Shown one piece after another: positions 52,741-61,376 of a stretch of 64,000 nucleotides of DNA (its first letter is position 1; each line of letters opens with the position of its first letter). The DNA is from CACIAM-69d sp001698445. GTDB taxonomy: Bacteria > Cyanobacteriota > Cyanobacteriia > CACIAM-69d. The notes beneath the pieces were generated by a model. That model had not been told where the DNA came from. It ran no database searches and was given only the letters and a program-made list of their open reading frames with translations. The stretch spans positions 310,001 through 374,000 of the forward strand of contig NZ_JAZAQF010000086.1 in the NCBI RefSeq assembly GCF_043235035.1. Reading direction: 5' to 3'. The translations under genes and the position numbers were made by a program.

Positions 52741-55700
52741 CTATTCAAACCCCTCGACCGGTGCAAAACCTTGGCGCTGGACGTTTTCCGTCACCACACG
52801 CGGCTCCAGGAATTGCAACAGATAGTCCGGGCCGCCCGCCTTCGAGCCAACCCCCGAGAGCTTGAACCCGCCGAACGGTTGCCGCGCCACGATCGCCCCC
52901 GTAATGTTCCGGTTGATATATAAGTTACCCACCTCGAACTCCCGGGCCGCCCGATCGATGTGTGACGGCGTGCGCGAATAGAGACCCCCCGTGAGAGCAA
53001 ATTGCGTTCCGTTGGCGATCGCCAGCGCCTGCTCGAACGTCTCCGCCTTGATCACTGCCAACACCGGCCCAAAGATCTCCTCCTGGGCGATCGCCGCCGT
53101 TGGGGGCACATCGCGGAACACCGTCGGCCCCACAAAATAGCCACCCTCGGGGGCTGGCAGCTCGATCGCCAGGGTCGATTCCGCCTTGCCCTTGGCGATG
53201 TAGTCGCGGATGCGAGCCTGGGACGTGCCATCAATCACCGGCCCCACCTTGACGCTCGGATCATCCGCCGGGCCGATGTTCAGGGACTTGACCGCCTCGA
53301 CCAGCCGCTCCACAAACGCCTCGTAAATCGGCGCAAGCACGATCGCCCGGGAGCAAGCGGAGCACTTTTGGCCGCTGTAGCCAAAGGCCGAATCCACCAC
53401 GCCCTGCACCGCCTGATCCAGGTCGGCGCTCTCATCCACGACGATCGCATTTTTGCCGCCCATCTCCGCGATTACCCGCTTCAGGTGCTTCTGACCCGGT
53501 TGCAAAATCGCCGCGTTGGCATAGATCCAGCAGCCCACTTCCTGGGAGCCGGTGAAAACGATCGTGTGCACATCCGGGTGCTTGACCATGTGCGCCCCCG
53601 CCGTCGAGCCACGCGCCGGGACGTATTGCAGCACGCCATCGGGAATGCCCGCTTCCACCAGAATTTCAATGAATTTGGCGGCGATCACCGAGGAGGTTTC
53701 GGCGGGTTTCAGGATCGTGCAATTGCCCGTCACCAGCGAAGCCACGGTCATGCCCACCGGGATCGCCAGGGGGAAATTCCAGGGCGAAATCACCAATGTG
53801 ATTCCCTTCGGTTGGTAGTGGTAGCGGTTGGTTTCGCCAGGATAGTCGTAGGCCGTGCCCGCCTCTAGCCGCTCCATTTCGTCGGCATAGTAGCGGCAAA
53901 AGTCGATCGCCTCGGACACTTCGGGATCCGCTTGGCGCAAGGCTTTGCCCACTTCTAAGCAAACCCAAGCCGACAACTCCGCCCGCCGCGCTTCCATCAG
54001 GTCAGCCGCTTTTCGCAGGATCGCCGCCCGTTCCTTGGCCGGTGTGGCTTTCCAGGCCGGGAAGGCCGCCTTGGCCGCCGCGATCGCCTCGTCGGCCTGC
54101 TCAATGCTGGCTAGGCCAACCTTGCCGATCAGCTCCTGGGGCTTCGAGGGATTTTCCGAGGCGATCGTTTCGCTGGTTTCCACCCGCCGACCGGCAATCA
54201 ACGGCCGGTAAAGCTGGCCCAACTGAGACCTCACCTGGGCGATCGCCGCCAGGGCCGGATCGCGCAAATTCTGCCGCGAATAATCCGTATCCGGCGCATT
54301 GGCGAAGGGAACCACCGTTTCATAGACCGCATCATTGGGCTGCGGCGCGGCGGCCAACTCGTTTAGTTCCCGCTCCCCGAGGCTGCTTTGGCGCAAAAAC
54401 GACGAATTGGCCGTGTTCTCCAGCAGCCGCCGAATCAAGTACGCCATGCCGGGGATCAAGTCGCCGTAGGGGCAATAGACCCGCACCCGATAGCCCTTGT
54501 CCGCCAAGGTTTTTCCCAGTTTGTCCGCCATGCCGTACAGCACTTGCAGCTCAAAGGCCCGCCGGGGCGCACCCACCTTTTCCGCCACTGCGATCGCCTT
54601 CGCGGCCGATCGAGCATTGTGGGTTCCCAGCGCCGCATACAAGTGAGCATGATTTTCCAGCAGCAACTGGGTCATCGCTTCGTAGTTGGCATCCGTCGCC
54701 GCCTTGTCATTAAACACCGGCTGCGGCCAATCCTTTTGCACCGATTGGATCGTTTCCTGATCCCAATAGGCTCCCTTCACCAGCCGCACGGTCACGGGTG
54801 TGCCGCGCTCCTTCGCCCAGGCCACCACGCCCTGCAAATCGGCGTAGGAATCGCGCAAATAGGCTTGCAGCGTCAGCCCAATATCGGTGCGATCGCGGAA
54901 CTCCGGCTCCATCAACACCGCTTTCAACGCCGCCAACGTCGCATCCTTATATTTGTATTGCTCCATGTCGAAGTGCACCGCCGCGCCCAATTCCTTGGCC
55001 CGCCGCAGCAACACCCGCGCCCGATCGGCCGTTTTCGCCTGGGATCCCGCCACGTCCAGCGGGTCAAACTGGGAATAGAACGCCGTCAGCTTCACGGACA
55101 CTTGCACCTTGGGCAGGGGCTGACCGTCCGCCTCGTCGATCTGGGCGATCGTCGGCCAGCGCTGGGCCGCCGTCGCCAACTGCGCCATCAAATCCAAATA
55201 GCGATCGAGGTACTGCTGGGCCTCCACTTCCGTAATCACCGCCTCGCCAAGCAGATCGACGGTGAAGGCCATTTTGTCCTTCCGCAACCGCTCGATCGTG
55301 CGGATGGCCTGGGCGATCGTCTCGCCGGAAATATACTTTTGCGCCAGCGTCTTAATCGCCGTACTCACCGTCGTGGCCGCCACCTGACCGGGCATTGAAC
55401 CGGGATCGGAAAAATTCAGCAAATTTTTCAGCAAATCCGGCAGTTCCACCTCTTCAGTGGTCAAATATTCCCGCAGGTGGGCGGCAATTTCGGGGTTCGA
55501 TTGCAACGCGGGCAGACAGTCAATGAACCGAAACAATTGCACCTTCAAGCCGGGATTGCTCATGGTCCAATCCATCAGCTTGTCATCAAGCTTCATCTGG
55601 TCGCGCATTTGGGCCAGGAAGCCTTTTTTCGTTTGGGTGGCTTGAATCAGTTCACGGGCGATCGATTGGGTGCGGTCTTCGTAAGAATTGGGGACAGTTG

Positions 55701-55749
55701 CAACCACGGTGTGCGAGCCTCTCAAAGCGTTCCGGTGCTTATCTTCCAT
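52741..55749 (-). CDS. putA: proline dehydrogenase / glutamate-gamma-semialdehyde dehydrogenase (PutA-like fusion)
   Basis: 1002 residues, ATG at 55,749. Oxidises proline to glutamate in two steps. The proline-dehydrogenase barrel (about 130-450) includes KLTAFYSQFDPLD, VRLVKGAYWDQE, ALGTHNARS and YCPYGDLIPGMAYLIRR. The aldehyde dehydrogenase (about 510-985) includes ISPWNFPLAIP, VFTGSQEVG, EMGGKNAIVVDE with general-base Glu, and GQKCSACSR with catalytic Cys near 796. No DNA-binding RHH domain is present, so it lacks the regulatory function of E. coli PutA. Standard cyanobacterial type. Sits within the accessory island as an ordinary gene. Confidence 0.95.
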   Translation of the reverse strand: MEDKHRNALRGSHTVVATVPNSYEDRTQSIARELIQATQTKKGFLAQMRDQMKLDDKLMDWTMSNPGLKVQLFRFIDCLPALQSNPEIAAHLREYLTTEEVELPDLLKNLLNFSDPGSMPGQVAATTVSTAIKTLAQKYISGETIAQAIRTIERLRKDKMAFTVDLLGEAVITEVEAQQYLDRYLDLMAQLATAAQRWPTIAQIDEADGQPLPKVQVSVKLTAFYSQFDPLDVAGSQAKTADRARVLLRRAKELGAAVHFDMEQYKYKDATLAALKAVLMEPEFRDRTDIGLTLQAYLRDSYADLQGVVAWAKERGTPVTVRLVKGAYWDQETIQSVQKDWPQPVFNDKAATDANYEAMTQLLLENHAHLYAALGTHNARSAAKAIAVAEKVGAPRRAFELQVLYGMADKLGKTLADKGYRVRVYCPYGDLIPGMAYLIRRLLENTANSSFLRQSSLGERELNELAAAPQPNDAVYETVVPFANAPDTDYSRQNLRDPALAAIAQVRSQLGQLYRPLIAGRRVETSETIASENPSKPQELIGKVGLASIEQADEAIAAAKAAFPAWKATPAKERAAILRKAADLMEARRAELSAWVCLEVGKALRQADPEVSEAIDFCRYYADEMERLEAGTAYDYPGETNRYHYQPKGITLVISPWNFPLAIPVGMTVASLVTGNCTILKPAETSSVIAAKFIEILVEAGIPDGVLQYVPARGSTAGAHMVKHPDVHTIVFTGSQEVGCWIYANAAILQPGQKHLKRVIAEMGGKNAIVVDESADLDQAVQGVVDSAFGYSGQKCSACSRAIVLAPIYEAFVERLVEAVKSLNIGPADDPSVKVGPVIDGTSQARIRDYIAKGKAESTLAIELPAPEGGYFVGPTVFRDVPPTAAIAQEEIFGPVLAVIKAETFEQALAIANGTQFALTGGLYSRTPSHIDRAAREFEVGNLYINRNITGAIVARQPFGGFKLSGVGSKAGGPDYLLQFLEPRVVTENVQRQGFAPVEGFE

Positions 55750-55950
55750 TCTAGGAAGTCCAGCGGACGGTGCTTAAAGCGACAGCAAGGGCCCACGGGG
55801 CGATCGTCCAAATCGATCGCGATGCGTGAATGGGCAGACCTTTTAATTCAGCCTTCAAGGATTAAGTCTGAGGCTAACGAATGGTTGGATCGAGTAGCTG
55901 GTATAACGGACTATATCGCTGAACCCTCAAGCCACCGGCCAGGCAAAGGT

Positions 55951-56274
55951 ATGTTGAAGCAGCCGTTGAAGATTCAGATTCCTCAGCAGGCACTGATCGC
56001 CTTTTGCCAAAAATGGCAGATTCAAGAGTTTTCGTTTTTTGGGTCTGTTCTACGAGACGACTTTCGACCAGACAGTGATATTGATGTCATGGTCAGTTTT
56101 GAGGACAGTTCAACTTGGGGAATTTTAGAACTAGTTCAAATGAAGCGTGAACTGCAGACATTGCTAGGACGCGAGGTTGATTTGTTGACCAAAAAATCAA
56201 TTGAGCAAAGCCACAACTGGATTCGCCGAAAAGAAATTCTAGAAACAGCCCAAGTTGCTTATGTCGCGGGATAG
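55951..56274 (+). CDS. MNT nucleotidyltransferase, MntA-type antitoxin
   Basis: 107 residues, ATG at 55,951. FSFFGSVLRDDFRPDSDIDVMVSF has GSxxR and DxD; C-terminus TKKSIEQSHNWIRRKEILETAQVAYVAG is typical of MntA partners. Overlaps the HepT gene by 14 bp, so expression is coupled. In characterised homologues MntA AMPylates a Tyr of the HepT RNase. Plus strand. Confidence 0.9.
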   Translation: MLKQPLKIQIPQQALIAFCQKWQIQEFSFFGSVLRDDFRPDSDIDVMVSFEDSSTWGILELVQMKRELQTLLGREVDLLTKKSIEQSHNWIRRKEILETAQVAYVAG

Positions 56275-56602
56275 TGCATCACTGATTGATATTGTCCAAG
56301 CAGGGCAATTGATTTTACAGTTTGCTCAAGGACTCGATCGTGATCAGTTAAAGTCAGATTTGCGAACACAATCTGCAATTCTGTACCAGATTGCAATCAT
56401 GGGAGAGGCAACAAAACGATTATCTCGCGAGTTTCGAGCACAACATCCAGAAGTGCCATGGGATGATATGGCCGGAATGCGAGATATCGTTGCTCATCAA
56501 TATGATCGAATTGATTTAGATATTGTTTGGCAAGTCATTGAACGCAATATTCCTCAGTTACTCAGTATGCTAATCAACTTGCTACCGAGTCAGAATGAAT
56601 AA
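56261..56602 (+). CDS. HepT-type HEPN RNase toxin (DUF86)
   Basis: 113 residues from ATG at 56,261. Helical HEPN protein: GMRDIVAHQYDRIDLDIVW contains the RX4HXY signature (Arg, His, Tyr) of HepT toxins, which cleave RNA; the Tyr is the AMPylation target in characterised MntA/HepT pairs. Overlaps the MNT gene by 14 bp, making a complete toxin-antitoxin pair. Both key residues are intact. Confidence 0.92.
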   Translation: MSRDSASLIDIVQAGQLILQFAQGLDRDQLKSDLRTQSAILYQIAIMGEATKRLSREFRAQHPEVPWDDMAGMRDIVAHQYDRIDLDIVWQVIERNIPQLLSMLINLLPSQNE

Positions 56603-56609
56603 TCAGACA

Positions 56610-56828
56610 TTACTGATATTTTCGAGCTAAGTAATTTGTATAACTTCCAGAATCAACAGTTGCATTAAGCTCTGGCAATTTAGCGATCCCTCTCAAGCGC
56701 GACAAGCTAGATTGCTTGAAAAGCGATCGGGTTTCCTGTTTCAAGGACTCCAGCAAGAGCTGTACGAGCTGCCACCGATGATCCAGCGACAGTTGAAGAA
56801 CTTGAGTTTGTAATTCTTGGAACGTCAT
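56610..56828 (-). CDS. small antitoxin-like protein
   Basis: 72 residues, ATG at 56,828. Starts MTFQELQTQVLQLSLDHRWQLV with LSRLRGIAKLPE near the middle, the pattern of small cyanobacterial antitoxin-like proteins that usually precede a PIN or other toxin gene. Convergent with HepT (7-bp gap) and divergent from the DUF2442 gene. No toxin lies directly after it on its strand, so it may be an orphan. Confidence 0.65.
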   Translation of the reverse strand: MTFQELQTQVLQLSLDHRWQLVQLLLESLKQETRSLFKQSSLSRLRGIAKLPELNATVDSGSYTNYLARKYQ

Positions 56829-56870
56829 AATCTTGCAGTTGTATACGATTTATCCATTGTATAAAATTCT

Positions 56871-57167
56871 ATGATGTCGAAGCGAATTATGGGAGTGAAC
56901 TTCAATGAGGATCACTTGATTTTGGCGTTAGAGGATGGGCGAGTTCTATCAGTTCCGATCGCCTGGTATCCTCGATTGGTTTACGGCATAGAAGCAGAGT
57001 GCCAAAATTTTCAAATCAGCGGTGCAGGTTTTGGCATTCACTGGCCAGAACTCGATGAAGATATTGGCATTGCGGGTCTATTGCTAGGCAAAAAATCTTC
57101 TGAAAGTCCAGAATCATTTCAGCGATGGCTGGCAAGGCGATCGGCTACGGCTCATTCTTCAACGTAA
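56871..57167 (+). CDS. DUF2442 domain protein
   Basis: 98 residues, ATG at 56,871 or 56,874. Matches DUF2442: HLILALEDGRVLSVPIAWYPRLVYG and GFGIHWPELDEDIGIAGLLLGK. These small proteins are common on accessory regions next to DUF4160 or toxin-antitoxin genes; function unknown. Only 42 bp from the divergent antitoxin-like gene. Confidence 0.85.
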   Translation: MMSKRIMGVNFNEDHLILALEDGRVLSVPIAWYPRLVYGIEAECQNFQISGAGFGIHWPELDEDIGIAGLLLGKKSSESPESFQRWLARRSATAHSST

Positions 57168-57247
57168 ACCGTTGGGAGTGATGGCGACCATTACGGTCTT
57201 GATTGGCTATCCTTAAGTCAACACTCCATAGCCAATTACTCAAAATC

Positions 57248-57478
57248 ATGCCCAAACTGCCAATTATTCAGCCCGATCGCGCCTACAGCTTTGCGGATTA
57301 TTTCAAGCTCAACTTTGCGCCCCAAGATATCTTGAGCTATTTCAATGTCGCGCTCGATCGACAACTGCTAACGCTTCCTAGCTATTCAGGAGAACTCGAT
57401 CGCCTGGGGGATTTAAAGTCACGCATCCTAGAAAGCCTGCCGCGCATCAGCTTGAATGCAACAATCACCCGTTCCTGA
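57248..57478 (+). pseudogene. probable 5' fragment of a larger gene
   Basis: 76 codons from ATG at 57,248. PKLPIIQPDRAYSFADYFKL resembles the N-terminus of a common cyanobacterial family of unknown function whose members are much longer; here it stops at codon 77 with no in-frame continuation. Most likely a truncated remnant. The family recall is from memory, so this is inference. Confidence 0.45.
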
Positions 57479-57579
57479 AACATGATCAAACTGCTTCAGT
57501 ACGGGCTGTAGGTGTACATTGCCCACCCTACTAATTGGGCAATACTTGTCTCGCAAAATTATGAATTGCTTTACATGTG

Positions 57580-57774
57580 CTACTTCAGCTTGCCAGCAAT
57601 CTTCTTGACTATTTTTTCTAGTATCTTAAATTGATCCTCCAATTTATCCAATCGTTCTTCTAGTTCAAGGAGGTGTTCTTTTAGATCATCTCCTTCCTGT
57701 TGCGTCTCTACCGGCTGTTGCTGTAGATATTGAGAATATAGATCTTCAGCGTCTTGCTCTGGCAGTTCATTCAT
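57580..57774 (-). CDS. small coiled-coil protein, hypothetical
   Basis: 64 residues, ATG at 57,774. Acidic, rich in Gln and Glu N-terminally; then a regular heptad EHLLELEERLDKLEDQFKI, so a coiled coil. No known family. May be a real short gene or chance; AT content is consistent with the island. Confidence 0.45.
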   Translation of the reverse strand: MNELPEQDAEDLYSQYLQQQPVETQQEGDDLKEHLLELEERLDKLEDQFKILEKIVKKIAGKLK

Positions 57775-58208
57775 GCTTATTTGCCTGAATTTCTAAATAC
57801 ACTTTTGAAGTGCTAACTCTGAATACCGTATCATGCAGTTTCAAGCAATGATAGATATCTTATGCTTTCTTCAAAATCTGATTTTCGATAGTTTGTAGCA
57901 GTCTGTGAGTTGAGCAATACTAAACCCACGGAATGTCAACCCCTAAAGCCGCTAAAGTGCCGATACGATGAGGGACAAGGGCGCGATCGCACCGAAGTAG
58001 TTGTTTCCCAGCGGCTATTCCCTTGGCTCAACCAATTTCCTTGTCAGTTAAAGCCGGAGTGAATTCCATGACCGCCACCCCGATCGAGCTATCCGAGTCT
58101 TCCAGAGATCGCACCCTTAAATATTAGTCATCCCACAACGACCCAGACTGACGCTCAATTTAATCAATTCAATTTATTATTCATGTTAATCAATTCAAAT
58201 TATCATTC
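57775..58208. other. gap with a 26-bp tandem repeat before the thioesterase start
   Basis: The segment 58,161-58,186 is repeated at 58,187-58,212 with three or four differences (unit TAATCAATTCAAWTTATYAT plus TCATG). Each copy includes an ATG; only the second is the real start. A short fragment reading MTATPIELSESSRDR at 58,068-58,126 is not a supported gene. Confidence 0.5.
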
Positions 58209-58643
58209 ATGGCTTTTACCTATCATCGTACCGTTCGCTTTGGCGAAACCGATGCCGCAGGGGTAATGTATTTTTCGCGGCTATTGGAATGGGCCCACGA
58301 AGTCTATGAAACCTCGCTGATGGCTTCGGGGGTTAATGCCAAACATTTCTTCAGCCGATCGCAGCCTTGGGTAATGCCAATTGTGGAAACGGGAGCGAAA
58401 TTTTTTCAGCCCATGTCCTGTGGCGATCGCCTGGAAATTGTGATGCGGGTTTATGCCATCCAAGAAAGCGAATTTCGATGTGAATATGAATTCTTTTTTG
58501 AAGGATCGCAGCGGGATTTCCACACGGCTCAGGCATTCACGCGCCATGTTTGCATTGACCAAGAAACTCGTAAACGACGCGAAATCCCTCCAGAACTGGC
58601 AGTTTGGCTAAAGCTTTTTGAGGAACCTCAGCCTCAGATTTAG
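58209..58643 (+). CDS. 1,4-dihydroxy-2-naphthoyl-CoA hydrolase (hot-dog thioesterase)
   Basis: 144 residues, ATG at 58,209. Hot-dog fold acyl-CoA thioesterase: FGETDAAGVMYFSRLLEWAHE includes the catalytic Asp, the core and C-terminus match the cyanobacterial enzyme (slr0204 type) that releases 1,4-dihydroxy-2-naphthoate in phylloquinone synthesis for photosystem I. Cytoplasmic. Complete. No Shine-Dalgarno; the start region is duplicated just upstream. Confidence 0.9.
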   Translation: MAFTYHRTVRFGETDAAGVMYFSRLLEWAHEVYETSLMASGVNAKHFFSRSQPWVMPIVETGAKFFQPMSCGDRLEIVMRVYAIQESEFRCEYEFFFEGSQRDFHTAQAFTRHVCIDQETRKRREIPPELAVWLKLFEEPQPQI

Positions 58644-58709
58644 GGAAGGTCGATTTCTTTGGCTTTCTTGATAGAATGAATCGTCACGATCGCCGATAGA
58701 TCCAGCCCT

Positions 58710-59474
58710 TTAAGCAACGGCGGTCACTTGTCCTAAATCTTCGGGATGGAGGCGATCGTGCAAAACCTGCCCATCCCGAAACCAAACCACACGATGAGTC
58801 CGACGGGCCACCTCCGGTTCGTGGGTCACCATCACCACGGTCATGCCGCTTTGGTTTAATTCTTCAAAAATATCCAGCACTTCTTGGGTGGTTTTGGTGT
58901 CCAGTGCGCCGGTTGGTTCGTCGGCCAACAACACGATCGGGCGGTTCACGATCGCGCGTGCAATGGCCACCCGCTGTTGCTGCCCCCCAGACAGTTGGTT
59001 GGGTCGATTGTTCACCCGATTCCCCAAACCCACGCGGCCCAAAGCGTCCAGGGCCCGCTGTCGTCGCTCCCCGCTGGGCACACCCGCATAGACCATCGGC
59101 AACATGACATTTTCCAGGGCACTTAGTTGGGGCAGCAGGTGAAATTGCTGAAACACAAACCCCAGCTTGCAATTGCGCACCGTGGCTAGGTCTTTTTCGT
59201 TCAGTTCGGCCACGTCAATGCCATCGAGCTGATAGCGCCCGGAACTGGGGCGATCGAGGCAACCAATCACGTTCATCATGGTGGATTTGCCGGAACCCGA
59301 TGCGCCCATAATTGAGCAATATTCACCACTTTCCACCACCAAGTTGACCCCATTCAAGGCGCGCACCTCGGTGTTGTCGCTGCCGTAGATTTTGTAAATC
59401 TCGGAGAGTTGAATAACTGGCGGGCGATTGGGAATGGGCGATCGGGGCTGGGGATTAGGCAGAGCAAGGGTCAT
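58710..59474 (-). CDS. MacB-type ABC transporter ATP-binding protein
   Basis: 254 residues, ATG at 59,474. Walker A GASGSGKSTMMN, signature LSGGQQQRVAIARAIV, Walker B VLLADEPTGALD, H-loop VTHEPEVARR: the LolD/MacB export ATPase class. The permease gene is not next to it (the next minus-strand gene is far away), so its partner lies elsewhere. Substrate unknown. Confidence 0.92.
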   Translation of the reverse strand: MTLALPNPQPRSPIPNRPPVIQLSEIYKIYGSDNTEVRALNGVNLVVESGEYCSIMGASGSGKSTMMNVIGCLDRPSSGRYQLDGIDVAELNEKDLATVRNCKLGFVFQQFHLLPQLSALENVMLPMVYAGVPSGERRQRALDALGRVGLGNRVNNRPNQLSGGQQQRVAIARAIVNRPIVLLADEPTGALDTKTTQEVLDIFEELNQSGMTVVMVTHEPEVARRTHRVVWFRDGQVLHDRLHPEDLGQVTAVA

Positions 59475-59630
59475 AGCACTGTTTCAAGAAGGCAAGGATG
59501 AGCGGAAACCATCTCCCATTCTAAGAAGCTTGGCCAATTTTGTGCGGCCAGGGGATAACCGTAGAGGATGACTCGAGATGACAACTCAGCAGCTCACCGC
59601 TTAGTTGAATCAAGATGGGGGGATCGATCG

Positions 59631-60134
59631 ATGACGAATGACCGTTCCAACGCAGATATTCAGCCCGAAAATATTTCCGAAAACACTCCCGAAAACATTC
59701 CTGAAAACATTCCTGAAAACATTCCCGAAAATACTACAAATCATCCAGGAAATCATCCATCAGGCAATTCAACCAATCATCCAGTTACGGTTGCAGCCGC
59801 CAACACCATTACTTTTCAAACATCGACCAGGAATCGGCTCTTGGCCAAGCTAATTGTACTGCTGTTAATTACAGGAGGATTCAGTCAGTTATTTCTGAAG
59901 GTGAGCCAACAGGATTATCAAAAGGGGTTATCCCTTACCCCGGAGGCCTATTCACAATCCTATGAACGGTATCGCACCCAACTTTTATCTAAAAAGATGG
60001 TCGTTGATTATCCGGCTGTGGGTGTTTTTGCGGTTTTTCTGGTGTTGCTGGGCCTGGTCGGTGGCTATGAATTGGCGGTGTTTGTGATTGGTTTGTTGAT
60101 CGGAAAATTGTTGCCGCCAGGAGGTCAGCGCTGA
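59631..60134 (+). CDS. membrane protein with repeat-rich N-terminus
   Basis: 167 residues from ATG at 59,631. Residues about 10-35 are the tandem ENIPENIPENIPEN built on a 15-bp repeat; then a polar stretch, TM at about 72-88 and a second TM at about 128-158, ending GKLLPPGGQR. No family recognised. The repeat part has the same minisatellite style as other loci in this window and may expand or contract. Confidence 0.65.
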   Translation: MTNDRSNADIQPENISENTPENIPENIPENIPENTTNHPGNHPSGNSTNHPVTVAAANTITFQTSTRNRLLAKLIVLLLITGGFSQLFLKVSQQDYQKGLSLTPEAYSQSYERYRTQLLSKKMVVDYPAVGVFAVFLVLLGLVGGYELAVFVIGLLIGKLLPPGGQR

Positions 60135-60444
60135 CATTGAAAAGGTGGCGAGGAGAATCGCTGGGAAAAAAATTGCCAAGGTTGTTGGGCAAGGCAGCCA
60201 AAGCAATAGGAATAGCGCGAGATTCGTGCAAATCTTAGATTGTCTGTGGGTGACTGGCCGGAAGCCAATTGCCTCGGGTATTTGGGGGGAGATTGGGAGT
60301 TGGGGTCTACGGGCCCTTGTCTACGGAACTCCTGGCCAAAAAGTCCGTGTCGATCGAAGCCGATGCCGGTATAGTTAAACCCTAGGTTCAGAATGGCGAT
60401 CGCCCGATCGCTTCTGGCACTGCATCCCTTCCCGATCGCCCGCC
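60135..60444. other. gap with a partial palindromic repeat
   Basis: 310 bp without a gene. GGGTCTACGGGCCCTTGTCTACGG at about 60,301-60,324 contains the CCTTGTCTACG word of the dispersed repeat family, so it may be a weak remnant. Confidence 0.3.
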
Positions 60445-61065
60445 ATGACCGTCCTTGTCATCGACAACTACGACAGTTTCACTTACAACCTCGTTCAATA
60501 CTTTGGCGAGTTGGGCCAAACCCACCCGATCGCTCGGGATATTCAGGTTTTTCGCAACGATAAGATCACCCTGGATCAGATTCGGGAACTGAAGCCCGAT
60601 GGCATCACCATTTCGCCCGGCCCCGGCACACCGGACGAAGCGGGAATTTCCCTAGACATCATTCGGGAGTTGGGCCCAACTCTGCCGGTGCTTGGGGTTT
60701 GTTTAGGTCACCAAAGTATTGGCCAAGTATTTGGGGGCAAGGTGGTGCGTGCGCCGGAACTGATGCATGGCAAAACCTCCCCGATCGAGCATCGCAATGT
60801 GGGAGTCTTTCAGGGCATTGAATCCCCCATGACCGCGACTCGGTATCATAGTTTGGTCATTGAGCGAGAAAGCTGCCCGGAACAGTTAGAAATTACCGCT
60901 TGGGTGGCTGACGGAACCATTATGGGCGTGCGCCATCGGAACTATCCCCACATTGAAGGGGTTCAGTTTCATCCCGAAAGTATTCTGACCAATGCCGGTA
61001 AGCAACTGCTCTCGAATTGGCTGACGGTGGTGGCCCAGTTCCACCAATCCGCCGCTTTGGCCTAA
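60445..61065 (+). CDS. trpG: anthranilate/aminodeoxychorismate synthase glutamine amidotransferase
   Basis: 206 residues, ATG at 60,445. Supplies ammonia from glutamine for anthranilate (Trp) or p-aminobenzoate (folate) synthesis. VLVIDNYDSFTYNL and ISPGPGTPDEAG begin the fold; nucleophile Cys in GVCLGHQSIG; His/Glu pair in GVQFHPESI. Dual TrpG/PabA function is usual where one copy serves both. Stands alone, without the large subunit next to it. Confidence 0.94.
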   Translation: MTVLVIDNYDSFTYNLVQYFGELGQTHPIARDIQVFRNDKITLDQIRELKPDGITISPGPGTPDEAGISLDIIRELGPTLPVLGVCLGHQSIGQVFGGKVVRAPELMHGKTSPIEHRNVGVFQGIESPMTATRYHSLVIERESCPEQLEITAWVADGTIMGVRHRNYPHIEGVQFHPESILTNAGKQLLSNWLTVVAQFHQSAALA

Positions 61066-61154
61066 GAATCTTGAGCATCCTGGCTCCTGGTTTCTGCGGT
61101 CGATCGGATCGATCACGTCGATTCGATCGCTTTGATGAGTACGCAAAGCGTTCC

Positions 61155-61245
61155 CAAAAAAGTTCACCTCAGAAGTTCACCTCAGAAGTTCACCCCCAAA
61201 AATTTACCCACAGAGTTCATCCAAAGAGTTCATCCAAAGAGTTTT
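61155..61245. repeat. degenerate 15-bp tandem repeat
   Basis: Units AAGTTCACCTCAG, AAGTTCACCTCAG, AAGTTCACCCCC, GAGTTCATCCAAA, GAGTTCATCCAAA in the gap between trpG and the MBL gene. No gene in this gap. Confidence 0.65.
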
Positions 61246-61376
61246 CAGAGCGTTTTCCAAAGGGAGTTTTCAACACGATTTCCCAAAGCGTCCCTGAAGT
61301 TCCCATTCCAATTCAGATCAACTCAGTCTCTAATCAATTCAATCCCTAATCAATCTCAAACGGTGCGAGGAATTTT

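Noticed and set aside
58068..58127. Short frame MTATPIELSESSRDR
   Set aside because: Only about 19 codons, no family; cannot be supported as a gene.
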